Source: Acidobacteriota bacterium (lineage in GTDB: Bacteria > Acidobacteriota > Terriglobia > Terriglobales > Acidobacteriaceae). Taken from it: a stretch of 64,000 nucleotides of DNA. Location: positions 21,989-85,988 of the forward strand of contig JARLGJ010000038.1 of NCBI GenBank assembly GCA_031296105.1, read 5' to 3'. Positions 54,281 to 63,953 of this stretch are shown here, in pieces. Both the position numbers and the translations under genes were made by a program. Numbering within the stretch: position 1 is the first letter of the stretch; each line of letters begins with the position of its first letter. The notes under the pieces are model-generated. The model had not been told where the DNA came from. It worked only from the letters and a program-made list of their open reading frames with translations, and searched no databases.

Positions 54281-54307
54281 AACCCCGCCACGTGGCGGGG
54301 TTTTTTC
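54281..54307. terminator. Intrinsic terminator after fabF
   Basis: AACCCCGCCA (54281-54290) and TGGCGGGGTT (54293-54302) form a near-perfect inverted repeat (inner pairs open to make a loop), running into TTTTTTC. It ends the acpP-fabF operon and may serve the convergent TetR gene. Confidence 0.95.
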
Positions 54308-54318
54308 TACTTGCGAAA

Positions 54319-55056
54319 TTATGCCTTGCGAAGGTTCTTACTCTTCTTTGCCGGCGCCTTGGAGGCAGTGTTGCAGAGGGTGGCCGAAGAAGACTTCGTC
54401 GCGGCCTGGCGTGCCGCCTTTTGCAGGTGGAGGCATGTTTTGGGGAAGTGCTTCTCGAATACCATCGTGCAGTGCCGCTCCACGAATTCCTGCGTTAACT
54501 CGGCATGCCGGATCAGGAACCGCATGTAGATCGGACCATACAGGGCATCCAGCAAGTGCTCCATGTCGACATGGGGTGGCAACTCCCCGCGGTCGATGGC
54601 ACGCTGGAGGGTGATCTTGGCTTCGACGCGGCGCGGCAGCACGAATTGGTCGCGAAAGGCAGCCAGCAACGTCCGGTCGCTTTGTCCGGCGCCGAGAATG
54701 GCGAGCGCCACATGGCCGCGGCGGCTGCGCAAAACCTGCACTAACCGCCGCATCTGCTGCGTCATGTCCAGTTGAACGGAGCCGGTATCGGGGAAGTGCA
54801 AACGCTCATTCACGCTGGAGGCAAAAGCGTCGGCGGCCAGCGCGGCCTTGGTGGGCCACCAGCGATAGACGGTGGCCTTGCCCACGCCAGCGCGGGTGGC
54901 GATGTGCTCGATGCTGAGATCGCCAAAGCCATGCTCGGGACTTTCGAGGAATTCACGCGTGCTGCGAAGAATGGCCAGGCGGGCCCGCTCGCTGCGCGGC
55001 CGGCCCGGCGCTCGCCGAGCGTTAGCATTCTCCGCCAATTGTAAATTTTTGTGCAT
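54319..55056 (-). CDS. TetR/AcrR family transcriptional regulator
   Basis: About 245 residues. An N-terminal TetR helix-turn-helix (about 25-70) contains RLAILRSTREFLE, LSIEHIATRAGVGKATVYRWWPTKAALAADAF. The ligand/dimer domain follows, with a C-terminal basic Ala/Lys/Ser tail (KKSKNLRKA) that is unusual. It is coded divergently from the RND pump operon, so it most likely represses that operon, and perhaps itself. The ATG at 55056 (MHKNLQLAENA) is the usual-length start; 55074 is an alternative. Confidence 0.9.
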   Translation of the reverse strand: MHKNLQLAENANARRAPGRPRSERARLAILRSTREFLESPEHGFGDLSIEHIATRAGVGKATVYRWWPTKAALAADAFASSVNERLHFPDTGSVQLDMTQQMRRLVQVLRSRRGHVALAILGAGQSDRTLLAAFRDQFVLPRRVEAKITLQRAIDRGELPPHVDMEHLLDALYGPIYMRFLIRHAELTQEFVERHCTMVFEKHFPKTCLHLQKAARQAATKSSSATLCNTASKAPAKKSKNLRKA

Positions 55057-55104
55057 AATGCCCGATGCTAGCACGAGATGGGGCGTGACACTTTCAATTT
55101 AAAT

Positions 55105-55117
55105 CTAAGACGCTTAG
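55105..55117. promoter_or_regulatory. Candidate TetR operator, CTAAG-N3-CTTAG palindrome
   Basis: CTAAG (55105-55109), ACG, CTTAG (55113-55117) is a perfect 5-3-5 inverted repeat in the 146 bases between the TetR gene and the RND permease start. It is the only clear palindrome there. TetR-family operators are usually longer (15 bases or more), so the true site may extend beyond these arms. Its position relative to promoters is not resolved. Confidence 0.5.
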
Positions 55118-55202
55118 TATCGAATCATATTTGCACAGGGACGGCATCTCGGACGAGATCCCTCCCTGCATTTCCAGAAAAGCCTCGGAGTCACCCGGAT
55201 TC

Positions 55203-58200
55203 ATGTGGATTGTAGCTCTAGCGCTGCGGCGTCCGTACACCTTCGTCGTGATGGCACTGGTCATTCTGCTACTGACCCCCATCACCGTGTTGCGCATGCC
55301 CACCGACATCTTCCCCGAGATCAATATCCCGGTGGTGTCCGTGCTCTGGTTTTATACTGGCATGTCGCCGCAGGATATGGCCAACCGGATTGTGCTGACT
55401 TCCGAGCGCGGCCTGACGACCACGGTCAACAACATCGAGCACATGGAATCGCAGTCGGTGAATGGCCTGGGCATCATCAAGGTGTACTTCCGCCCCGGCA
55501 CCGACATTGCAACGGCCGTTGCGCAGATCACCGCCATCTCGCAGACCAACGTGCGCCAGATGCCGTCCGGCACCACGCCGCCCCTGGTGATCAGCTATAG
55601 CGCCTCCACCACGCCCATCATTCAGCTTGGCCTTAGCAGCAAGACACTGCCCGAGCAACAGCTCTTCGACCTGGGACAGAACTTTCTGCGTCCCTCGCTG
55701 GCCACGGTGGAAGGCGCGGCAACGCCCTATCCCTACGGCGGAAAAATACGCCAGATTCAGGTCGATCTGGACATGGCGAAGCTGCAAGCTTACAACCTGT
55801 CGCCGGTCGACATCGTCAACGCCGTCAATGCGCAGAACCTGATTTTACCGGCCGGGTCCGCCAAGATGGGCGACCTGGAATACCAGGTGGAGATGAACGC
55901 CGCGCCGTCCAGCATTGCCGGATTGAATGATCTTCCGGTGAAGACCGTGAACGGCAGCACGCTGTTCCTGCGCGATGTGGCCCATGTGCGCGACGGCTTC
56001 TCTCCGCAGACCAACATCGTGCGCCAGGACGGAAATCGCGGCACGCTGATGTCGATCTACAAGAACGGCAACGCCTCGACGCTGAAGATTGTCAGCGGTT
56101 TGCGCGACGTTCTGCCCACGGCCATGAAGTCGTTGCCGCCCGAATTGAGCATCAAGCCGCTCTTTGACCAGTCTCTGTTTGTGCGCGCCAGCATCAACGG
56201 CGTGCTGAAGGAAGCCGCCACGGCCGCGCTGCTGACGGCGATGATGATTCTGCTCTTCCTCGGCGACTGGCGGCCCACCATCGTCATTTTGATTTCGATT
56301 CCACTCTCGATCTTCTGTTCGATTCTGATGCTGGCGGCGCTGGGTGAGACGCTGAACATCATGACCCTGGGCGGCCTGGCGCTGGCGGTTGGCATCCTGG
56401 TGGACGACGCCACGGTGGAGATCGAAAACATCGAGCGCAATCTGGCCATGGGCAAGGAGATGCGCACGGCCATCCTGGACGGCGCGCAGCAGATCGCCGT
56501 GCCGGCCTTCGTCAGCACGCTCTGTATTTGCATCGTCTTCGTCCCAATGTTCTTCCTCAGCGGCGTGGCGCGCTTCCTGTTCGTGCCGCTGGCCGAGGCC
56601 GTCAGCTTCGCCATGCTGGCCAGCTACCTGCTGTCGCGAACGCTGATTCCGACGCTGGTGATGTACATCATGCGCGGGCACGAGCATCGCGCCCAGGCAC
56701 CCAGGACCATCCTGGGGCGTTTCCAGCGCGGCTTTGAGTACAGTTTTGAGAATTTCCGCCGCGGTTACCAGTCGCTCCTGGAGACGGCGCTGGAGCATCG
56801 CGCCGCATTCGTCTCCTGCTTCCTGCTCTTCTGTCTGGCGTCGCTCGGGCTGCTGGCCTTTCTGGGGCAGGACTTCTTTCCTAGCATCGATGCCGGCATG
56901 ATCCGCATGCACGTGCGCGCGCGCCCCGGGCTGCGCGTGGAGGAGACGGCCAGGCTCTGTGACGATGTGGAGAGCGAACTGCGCCGCCAAATGCCGGGCG
57001 AGGTTGAGACCATCCTGGACAACATCGGGCTGCCCAACTCCGGCATCAATCAGTCGTACAGCACCTCCGGCACCATTGGCAGCGGCGACGCCGAGGTTTT
57101 GATTTCGCTGAACGAGAATCACAAGCCCACGGCCGACCACATCCGCAAACTGCGCCAGGAACTGCCAAGGAAGTTCCCCGGCGTGGAGTTCTACTTCCAG
57201 CCGGCGGACATTGTGACGCAAATTTTAAACTTCGGCCTGCCCTCGCCGGTGGACGTGCAGGTGATCGGCAACGACATTCAAAGCAACTACGCCATCGCGC
57301 AGCAGATTGCCAACCGCATGCGCCATGTAAACGGCGCGGCCGATGTGCATGTGCAGCAACAGCTCGGATCGCCAACGCTCCATATGGATTTGGATCGCAC
57401 TCGCTTGAACCAGGTGGGACTGAGTGCCAACAGCGTGGCGCAGAGCCTGCTGGTGAGCCTGAGCGGCAGCTTCCAGACCACGCCGAACTTCTGGATGAAT
57501 CCGAAGAACGGTGTCACCTACCAGGTGGCGGTGCAGTCGCCGCAATATCGCATCGGCAGCCTGGATGACCTGATGGGCATTCCTGTGGTGTCGCCGCAGG
57601 GTTCGCAGGTGATGGGCAACCTGGCGCAGGCTTCGGCCACGGTACGTCCGCTGGTGATCAATCACTATGGCATTCAGCCGGTGATTGACGTGTATGCCGC
57701 CACCCAGGGGCGCGACCTGGGCAGCGTGGCCCGCGATACGGAGAAGATCCTCGCAGGTTTTAAGCCGAACCTTCCGCGAGGCACGCAGATCGTGATGCGC
57801 GGCCAGGTCAGCACCATGCGCGCCTCATTCATCGGGCTGGCCATCGGACTGCTCGGCGCCATCGTGCTGGTGTACCTGTTGATCGTGATCAACTTCCAGT
57901 CGTGGCTGGACCCCTTCATTATCATCTCGGCTTTGCCGGGCGCGCTGGCCGGTATCTGCTGGTTCCTGCTGCTGACGCGCACCACGTTGAGCGTGCCGTC
58001 GCTGACCGGCGCGGTGATGTGCATGGGCGTGGCCACGGCCAATTCCATCCTGATGGTGAGCTTTGCCCGTGAGCAGATGACGCAGGGAGTAAAAGCGCTG
58101 GACGCTGCGGTGGCCGCGGGTTTCACGCGCGTGCGCCCGGTGCTGATGACGGCCCTGGCCATGATCATCGGCATGGTTCCCATGGCGCTGGGGATGGGCG

Positions 58201-58343
58201 AAGGCGGCGAGCAGAACGCGCCGCTGGGCCGCGCGGTTATCGGTGGATTGCTGTTTGCCACCCTGGCCACGCTGTTCTTTGTGCCCAGCGTATTCGCCAT
58301 CTTCCACGGATACCTTGAACGGCGACAGGCGCAGGAGAAGTAA
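55203..58343 (+). CDS. RND multidrug efflux permease (HAE1-like)
   Basis: A 1046-residue inner-membrane proton antiporter of the RND family, with twelve spans and two large periplasmic loops. The N-terminus is MWIVALALRRPYTFVVMALVIL. Asp401/Asp402 in LAVGILVDDATVEIENIERN are the proton-relay aspartates of the AcrB/MexB type. PTDIFPEINIPVVSVLWFYTGMSP is a family signature. It lacks clear metal-binding Met motifs that would mark CusA. The frame opens at 55131, but the ATG at 55203 gives the proper cytosolic start. It leads an operon with adaptor and outer-membrane genes. Confidence 0.96.
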   Translation: MWIVALALRRPYTFVVMALVILLLTPITVLRMPTDIFPEINIPVVSVLWFYTGMSPQDMANRIVLTSERGLTTTVNNIEHMESQSVNGLGIIKVYFRPGTDIATAVAQITAISQTNVRQMPSGTTPPLVISYSASTTPIIQLGLSSKTLPEQQLFDLGQNFLRPSLATVEGAATPYPYGGKIRQIQVDLDMAKLQAYNLSPVDIVNAVNAQNLILPAGSAKMGDLEYQVEMNAAPSSIAGLNDLPVKTVNGSTLFLRDVAHVRDGFSPQTNIVRQDGNRGTLMSIYKNGNASTLKIVSGLRDVLPTAMKSLPPELSIKPLFDQSLFVRASINGVLKEAATAALLTAMMILLFLGDWRPTIVILISIPLSIFCSILMLAALGETLNIMTLGGLALAVGILVDDATVEIENIERNLAMGKEMRTAILDGAQQIAVPAFVSTLCICIVFVPMFFLSGVARFLFVPLAEAVSFAMLASYLLSRTLIPTLVMYIMRGHEHRAQAPRTILGRFQRGFEYSFENFRRGYQSLLETALEHRAAFVSCFLLFCLASLGLLAFLGQDFFPSIDAGMIRMHVRARPGLRVEETARLCDDVESELRRQMPGEVETILDNIGLPNSGINQSYSTSGTIGSGDAEVLISLNENHKPTADHIRKLRQELPRKFPGVEFYFQPADIVTQILNFGLPSPVDVQVIGNDIQSNYAIAQQIANRMRHVNGAADVHVQQQLGSPTLHMDLDRTRLNQVGLSANSVAQSLLVSLSGSFQTTPNFWMNPKNGVTYQVAVQSPQYRIGSLDDLMGIPVVSPQGSQVMGNLAQASATVRPLVINHYGIQPVIDVYAATQGRDLGSVARDTEKILAGFKPNLPRGTQIVMRGQVSTMRASFIGLAIGLLGAIVLVYLLIVINFQSWLDPFIIISALPGALAGICWFLLLTRTTLSVPSLTGAVMCMGVATANSILMVSFAREQMTQGVKALDAAVAAGFTRVRPVLMTALAMIIGMVPMALGMGEGGEQNAPLGRAVIGGLLFATLATLFFVPSVFAIFHGYLERRQAQEK

Positions 58344-58442
58344 AGCGCAAAGGCCAAGCATCACGGTAGAAGAGCGCCGGCGGCGGTTGAGACGGCCGCG
58401 CAGAACAAGTTTCGACAGCAGTGCAATCAAGCGGAGCCGAGT

Positions 58443-59777
58443 ATGAATCCAGAGCAAGACGAACAGCAGCCGCAGCCCGGCACGGAAGAACACCACAAAT
58501 CGCAGATCGAACTGGACGACGAGATCCAGCAGATCGAGCAGCGCGCCAAACATCAGCACGCTGCCATCGAGCGTCCGCCCGCGCTGCCTCCGGCCAAACC
58601 CGGCAGGGCTTTGGGGCTGGTGGCTTGCCTTGTGCTCTTGCTGCTGCTGGGCGGCGGCGTGACCCTTTTGCAGCGGGCACGGCAGGAGAATGCTCTGGCC
58701 AAGGAGACGAACGCCAACGCCATCCCCACGCTGTCTGTAACGCATCCCGTGCCGGAGGCGGCAGACAGCGAACTGGCTCTGCCCGGCTCGCTGCAAGCCT
58801 ATATCGAATCGCCAATCTACGCCCGCACCAATGGCTACCTGCTGCGCTGGACCAAGGACATTGGCAGCCGCGTTAAGAAGGGCGAGCTGCTGGCGGTCAT
58901 CGATACGCCGGAAGTGGATCAGGAATTGAATCAGGCCCGCGCCGTGCGGCAGCAGGTCTATTCGCAGTTGGAACTTGCCAAGATCAGCACGGATCGCTGG
59001 CAGAATCTGCGCAAAACGGATTCGGTGAGCGCGCAGGAAGCCGACCAACAGGCCAGCGCCTTCCAGCAGGCGAAGGCCAACCTTGCCTCCGCCGACGCCA
59101 ACGTGCGCCGTCTGGAGCAGCTTGAGAGCTTCAAGAACGTCTATGCGCCATTCAGCGGCGTGCTGACCAAGCGCAATGTCGATCCCGGCGCGCTGATCGC
59201 CGCCGGCTCCGCCGGGAAGGAAATGTTCGACATCGCGCAGGTCGAAACCCTGCGCGTCTTCGTCAACGTCCCGCAGGCGTATTCGACTTCCATCAAGGCC
59301 GGCGGCAATGCCGCGGTCACGTTGCAGGAACTCCCCGGCCGCAGCTTTGCCGGGATCATCGCCCGCACGGCCGAGGCCATCGATCCCGCGACGCGCACTT
59401 TGTTGGTGGAAGTGGACGTGGACAACAAGACGGGTGAATTGCTCCCCGGCGCCTTCGGGCAGGTGCACTTTAGCGTGGGCGGACAGGTGACGCGCCTGAC
59501 CGTGCCGGTGAATACGCTGATCTTCCGCTCTCAGGGCGCGCAGGTTGCCGTGGTGGGGCAGAACAGCAAGGTGCAACTGCGGCCTCTCAACATAGGACGC
59601 GACTATGGCAGCAAGCTGGAAGTGCTCAGCGGCCTGGACGCGAATGAGTGGATTGTGGTGAACCCGCCCGACTCCCTGGAGAATGGGCAGGATGTTCACA
59701 CGGTGCAGCAGCCGGAGCAGAAGCCGGCGCAGAACCAGCCGGGGCAGGCGAAGAAGACCGACGGGAGCGCATCGTAA
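58443..59777 (+). CDS. RND efflux periplasmic adaptor (MFP/HlyD family)
   Basis: A 444-residue adaptor that bridges permease and outer-membrane channel. A charged Gln/Glu-rich cytosolic stretch of about 55 residues precedes one span (about 56-75). Barrel-sandwich and hairpin domains follow: IYARTNGYLLRWTKDIGSRVKKGELLAVIDTPEVDQEL, a coiled-coil hairpin (about 155-225), and the beta-barrel VYAPFSGVLTKRNVDPGALI. A Pro/Gln-rich tail ends it. The long cytosolic N-terminus is uncommon, as most RND adaptors are lipoproteins or signal-anchored. It overlaps the next gene (TAATG). Confidence 0.94.
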   Translation: MNPEQDEQQPQPGTEEHHKSQIELDDEIQQIEQRAKHQHAAIERPPALPPAKPGRALGLVACLVLLLLLGGGVTLLQRARQENALAKETNANAIPTLSVTHPVPEAADSELALPGSLQAYIESPIYARTNGYLLRWTKDIGSRVKKGELLAVIDTPEVDQELNQARAVRQQVYSQLELAKISTDRWQNLRKTDSVSAQEADQQASAFQQAKANLASADANVRRLEQLESFKNVYAPFSGVLTKRNVDPGALIAAGSAGKEMFDIAQVETLRVFVNVPQAYSTSIKAGGNAAVTLQELPGRSFAGIIARTAEAIDPATRTLLVEVDVDNKTGELLPGAFGQVHFSVGGQVTRLTVPVNTLIFRSQGAQVAVVGQNSKVQLRPLNIGRDYGSKLEVLSGLDANEWIVVNPPDSLENGQDVHTVQQPEQKPAQNQPGQAKKTDGSAS

Positions 59778-61264
59778 TGCCAGGGATGAAGAATGTGGCG
59801 CTGGCCGCTGCGTTGACGGCCGCCCTGCTGGGCGCGGGTTGCACCGTTGGGCCCAAGTATCAGCGTCCGGCGGCAACCGTGCCGGAGGCGGTGCTGCCGC
59901 CGCAGTGGAAGGGCGAACCGTGGAAGGCCGCCGACCCGAAGGACGCAATTCCCCGAGGAAGCTGGTGGGCGATCTTCCAGGACCCGCAACTGGATGCCTA
60001 TGAGGATCAGTTACTCAAGAGCAATCAGACGCTGGCCGCCGGACGCAGTCACTTGGAGCAGGCGCGCGCCCTGGCCCGCGTGGCTACGGCTGCGGCGTTC
60101 CCTCAGCTTTCGGTGGACCCCTCGGCGCAGCGCGCCGGAATGGGTTCCAACCGCCCGCTGAGCGGCGGAACCACGCCGACATCCTACACGCAGAATATTT
60201 TCGCACTGCCCTTCGATATCAGCTATGAAGCCGATTTGTTTGGCCGGGTGCGGCGCCAGATCGAGGCTGGCAACAGCAGCCTGCAGGCTGCCGCCGGCGA
60301 CCTGGAGAATACCCGCCTGGTGCTGACCTCGGAGCTGGCGGCCGATTACTTCTCACTGCGGGAACTTGATGCCGAAACCAAAGTAGTGGCAGAGTCGGTG
60401 GAAGACCAGCGCAAGGCGCTTGAACTGGTGCGGCATCGCCACGACGGCGGCATTGCCAACGGCCTGGAATTGGCGCAGCAGGCTTCCCTTTTGGATGCCA
60501 CGCGCACTCAGTTGGAACTGGTAGAGCAAAGCCGTGCGCAGTACGAGCACGCCATTGCCGCGTTGGTGGGCCAGCCAGCAGCCAGCTTTAGCGTTGCCAT
60601 GGCCCCGCTGCGAGATGAACCGCCGGCCGTGCCGCTGGGCGTGCCCGCCGACCTGTTGCAGCGCCGCCCGGATATTGCCTATGCCGAACGCCAGGTGGCC
60701 TACCAGAACGCACAAGTTGGCCTGGCTCACGCCGCCTTCTACCCGCGAATCACGATCTCCTCCGATGCCGGGCTGGAGAGCCGCACGTTTACCTCGCTCA
60801 TCGGCGTGCCAAGTTTCATTTGGGGCATGGGGATCGATGCCCTGGAGCCTGTCTTCCAGGGCGGACGGAACCGGGCCAACCTGGCCGCCTCGCGGGCGTC
60901 CTACGATGCCTCGGTGGCCACCTACCGCCAGTCTGTGCTGGACGGCATTCAGCAGGTGGAAGACGGGTTGAGCAATTTAAAGACCCTCTCTCAGGCCGCG
61001 GCGACACAGGCTGCGGCCGTGGAGGATTCGCGCAAAGAGCTGGAAATTGCCAATCACCGCTACATCGGCGGCGTCACGACGTATCTGGATGTGATTTCGG
61101 CAGAAACTACGCTGTTAACCAACCAACGGCTGGCGGTGCAACTTCTGGGACAACGTCTGGTGAATACCGTCTATCTGGTGAAAGCCCTGGGCGGCGGCTG
61201 GGACGCGCGCGATCTCGAAAATCTCCAGGTGAAGCCGCAGTGGAAGCAGGCGGTACAGCAATAG
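59777..61264 (+). CDS. NodT-family outer-membrane efflux lipoprotein
   Basis: A 495-residue TolC-like outer-membrane channel. A lipobox GAGC gives Cys22, after which TVGPKYQRPA is the classic NodT/OprM start. The body has two structural repeats of the outer-membrane efflux domain, with GSWWAIFQDPQLD, DISYEADLFGRVRRQIEA, and in the second half YPRITISSDAGLESR and GIDALEPVFQGGRNRANL. The ATG at 59777 overlaps the adaptor stop. This completes a tripartite pump under the divergent TetR gene. Confidence 0.95.
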   Translation: MPGMKNVALAAALTAALLGAGCTVGPKYQRPAATVPEAVLPPQWKGEPWKAADPKDAIPRGSWWAIFQDPQLDAYEDQLLKSNQTLAAGRSHLEQARALARVATAAAFPQLSVDPSAQRAGMGSNRPLSGGTTPTSYTQNIFALPFDISYEADLFGRVRRQIEAGNSSLQAAAGDLENTRLVLTSELAADYFSLRELDAETKVVAESVEDQRKALELVRHRHDGGIANGLELAQQASLLDATRTQLELVEQSRAQYEHAIAALVGQPAASFSVAMAPLRDEPPAVPLGVPADLLQRRPDIAYAERQVAYQNAQVGLAHAAFYPRITISSDAGLESRTFTSLIGVPSFIWGMGIDALEPVFQGGRNRANLAASRASYDASVATYRQSVLDGIQQVEDGLSNLKTLSQAAATQAAAVEDSRKELEIANHRYIGGVTTYLDVISAETTLLTNQRLAVQLLGQRLVNTVYLVKALGGGWDARDLENLQVKPQWKQAVQQ

Positions 61265-61289
61265 TTTCAGGCAGCGGGCGGTCCGTGCG

Positions 61290-63593
61290 TTATTTGGCCG
61301 CCTGCGTCAAAACCTGGCTGATGCTGCCCAGCAGGGACCGCAAGTTCAAAGGCTTCTGCAGCACGGTGGTCTTTGCGGAAGACGGCAACTGCTCCAACAC
61401 GCGATGGTCGGTGTAGCCCGAAACAAAGATGGTGGACATCTCCGGCCGCACGGCTCCTAGCTGCCTTGCCAGCTCAACGCCCTCCAACTTCGGCATCACC
61501 ACGTCGGTTAGCAGAAGATGAATGGGGCCATCGTGCTCCAGCGCGGTCTGTAAAGCCTCTTCGCCGTTGCAGGCCTGCATCACGCGATACCCGTTGCGCT
61601 CCAGAAAACCGGCAACACTCTTCCGCAAGGGGTCTTCGTCTTCGGCAACCAGAATCGTCTCTCCGTTGCCCTGGACCGCCTGCTCCAGTGACCGTTCACT
61701 CTCCACGGCCTCTTCTTCCAGCGAGGGAAAGTAAACCTGGAAGGTGGTGCCGCAATCGAGTTCGCTCTCCACCCCGATATAGCCGCCGCTCTGCTTCACA
61801 ATGCCGTACACGGTGGAAAGTCCCAGGCCGGTGCCCTTGCCCACGGGCTTGGTGGTAAAGAACGGCTCAAAAATGCGGGCGCGCACAGCCGGCGGCATAC
61901 CAATTCCGGTGTCAGACACATTCAGCACCGAATAAGCCCCGGGCAGGAGCCCCGGCATGCTCTCACGCGCCTGGCGGCTGATTGCGGCGCTCATGGTGGA
62001 CACCGTGAGCCGGCCGCCGCGCGGCATGGCGTCACGCGCGTTCACGCAGAGGTTCAGCAGCACCTGGCTGATCTGCGCCGGATCGGCCTTGACCACCGGC
62101 AGAGGCCTTTGCAGAGAGATCACCAACTCGATGTCCTCGCCAATCAGGCGCCGGATCATCTTGGCGGTTTCATCCACCGTCGAATTCAAATCCAGGATGC
62201 GCGGCGAAAGAATCTGCTTGCGGCTGAAGGCCAGCAGTTGCTGGATCAGTCCGGTGGAGCGGTTGACGGCATTGAGCACCTGGCGCGTATGCTGCCGGAC
62301 CGGATTCGTTTCTTCCAGCTCTTCCTCAATCATCTGCGTGTAACTGGAGATGATCATCAGCAGGTTGTTGAAGTCGTGCGCAATGCCGCCGGCCAGGTTG
62401 CCGATGGCTTCCATCTTCTGCGCCTGGCGCAGTTGCTGCTCCAGCTCGGCGCGCTGCGAAATGTCTTCGACGTAGGCTTCCAGGCAAAGTCCGCCGCTAG
62501 GCTCGCGCGACTGGCGCCCCAGAAGACGGACCATGAGAATGTGCCCGTCCTTCTTCTTCCAGCGCACCTCGGACTCGGAGCGGCCGGTGAGGCGGCAGCT
62601 ATGGGCGAAGGTCTCGCAATCCGTGTGGTCCGCAAATAGATCGCGGGGCAGGTGCAGGCCCAGCAACTCCTGCGCAGATTCATAGCCGAGCATCTCCACC
62701 AGCGCAGGATTGACGGTAAGGAAGCGCTGACTGAGCGAATCGCAGCGGTAAATGCCGTAGGGCGCGTTGTCGATCAGCGAGCGCAGGCGCGCCTCGGACT
62801 GCTGCAGGCGGTCCTCGGCCAGGCGGCGCTCGGTGATGTCTTCCACCGTGCCTTCAAAGTAGAGAATGCGGCCGTTGGCATCGCGGACCACTTTCGCGTT
62901 TTCGCGCACGAAAATGACCGAATTGTCGCGCCGCTTCCACACCGACTCGATGCCGCGCGCCTCGCCGTCACGCTCAATCTGCGCGCGGAACGATTCGCGT
63001 TGATAAATGGGGCCGCAGCCTTCCGAATCGAGATCCTGCCCTGTCAATTCCTCAAACGATGTGTAGCCGAGCATGGAGACCAGCGCGTCGTTGCACATGT
63101 AGATCAGGCCGTCGCTGGTGGTGCGGTAGATGCCGACCGGGGCATTGGAGAACAGATCGCGGTAGCGGCGCTCGCTCTCGCGCAGAGCGCTTTCGGCGCG
63201 CTTGCGGGCGGTAACGTTGGTAAAGATTCCAGCGCGGCCGGCGGCGGCGCCTTGCTTATCCAGAATGGGGAAAAACGCCACGCTGACCCAGATGGTGTTG
63301 CCATCCTTCTGGCGCAGGGCCAACTCGCCGCGGCGGCGATTGCCCAGCACAGCGGCACCCGTGGAATCCACCCGCTGGGTTCGTTCCACGGCCAGAAAGT
63401 TCCGTAGCGGCGCGCCCAGCATTTCGCCCGCGGTAAGCCCCAACATGCGCGCCATCTCGCTGTCGGCAAATAGAGTCCGGTCGGCGGCATCAAACAGCCA
63501 AACGCCGTCCTCGGCGTACGCTACCAGCTTCCGGCAGCGTTCGTCGCTATACTGCACCAGGGATTCAATGGCACTGCGCTCCGCAGCATCCAT
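61290..63593 (-). CDS. Soluble hybrid histidine kinase with three PAS domains and a receiver
   Basis: A 767-residue cytosolic sensor with no membrane span. Three PAS domains lie at about 15-135, 140-260 and 265-385. The kinase core follows: phosphorylated His406 in [10 protein letters not shown]-box near 514-523, G1 DTGIGM at 561-566 and G2 GKGTGLGL at 585-592. A receiver domain (about 645-765) has Asp697 in LLLTDVVMP and the Lys of LQKPLN. The input signal is unknown; no heme or flavin motif is plain. No separate response regulator is adjacent, so phosphate may pass to a distant partner. Confidence 0.95.
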   Translation of the reverse strand: MDAAERSAIESLVQYSDERCRKLVAYAEDGVWLFDAADRTLFADSEMARMLGLTAGEMLGAPLRNFLAVERTQRVDSTGAAVLGNRRRGELALRQKDGNTIWVSVAFFPILDKQGAAAGRAGIFTNVTARKRAESALRESERRYRDLFSNAPVGIYRTTSDGLIYMCNDALVSMLGYTSFEELTGQDLDSEGCGPIYQRESFRAQIERDGEARGIESVWKRRDNSVIFVRENAKVVRDANGRILYFEGTVEDITERRLAEDRLQQSEARLRSLIDNAPYGIYRCDSLSQRFLTVNPALVEMLGYESAQELLGLHLPRDLFADHTDCETFAHSCRLTGRSESEVRWKKKDGHILMVRLLGRQSREPSGGLCLEAYVEDISQRAELEQQLRQAQKMEAIGNLAGGIAHDFNNLLMIISSYTQMIEEELEETNPVRQHTRQVLNAVNRSTGLIQQLLAFSRKQILSPRILDLNSTVDETAKMIRRLIGEDIELVISLQRPLPVVKADPAQISQVLLNLCVNARDAMPRGGRLTVSTMSAAISRQARESMPGLLPGAYSVLNVSDTGIGMPPAVRARIFEPFFTTKPVGKGTGLGLSTVYGIVKQSGGYIGVESELDCGTTFQVYFPSLEEEAVESERSLEQAVQGNGETILVAEDEDPLRKSVAGFLERNGYRVMQACNGEEALQTALEHDGPIHLLLTDVVMPKLEGVELARQLGAVRPEMSTIFVSGYTDHRVLEQLPSSAKTTVLQKPLNLRSLLGSISQVLTQAAK

Positions 63594-63953
63594 GAGGAAG
63601 TCTCAATCCTGTATGGCACGGAACCGGTAGGTACCCGGATCTCGTATAAGCCATTGTGTCACGAGCGCGTGCACAATGTGCAGTACACGTGTGGAATGTG
63701 CGCGGTACGGAAGTTATACTCCGGCTTCACGAAGGTACCGCGAGCAGTGCAAATGTTACCGAGGTAACGAAGTTCTAACAGTGTGCATGAGGTTGCATAT
63801 ACCCATGCGACAATGGCCTAACGGACATGCCCTAGATGTCTCGTAGGACATTGATTCGAAAGACATTAACAAGATTGGGGCGTTAACCTTGGCGAAGGGA
63901 AAAGTCATTCCTATTCTGGGTAGGTCGGCAATCAGCCGCCTCGGAGATTTGAA
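63594..63953. promoter_or_regulatory. 360-base intergenic region with inverted repeats
   Basis: It separates the histidine kinase (minus) from a gene starting at 63954 (plus). CGCGGTAC (63701-63708) and GTACCGCG (63735-63742) are exact inverted arms, and a smaller GTTACC-GAG-GTAAC hairpin occurs at 63755-63768. Short TGTGC motifs recur. No ORF is convincing. The region may hold promoters for both sides and a regulator site; I could not fix -35/-10 elements. Confidence 0.4.

Noticed and set aside
57825..59948. A 707-codon minus-strand open frame
   Set aside because: Antisense to the RND permease, adaptor and NodT genes; composition is that of a shadow frame and no signal or domain is visible.
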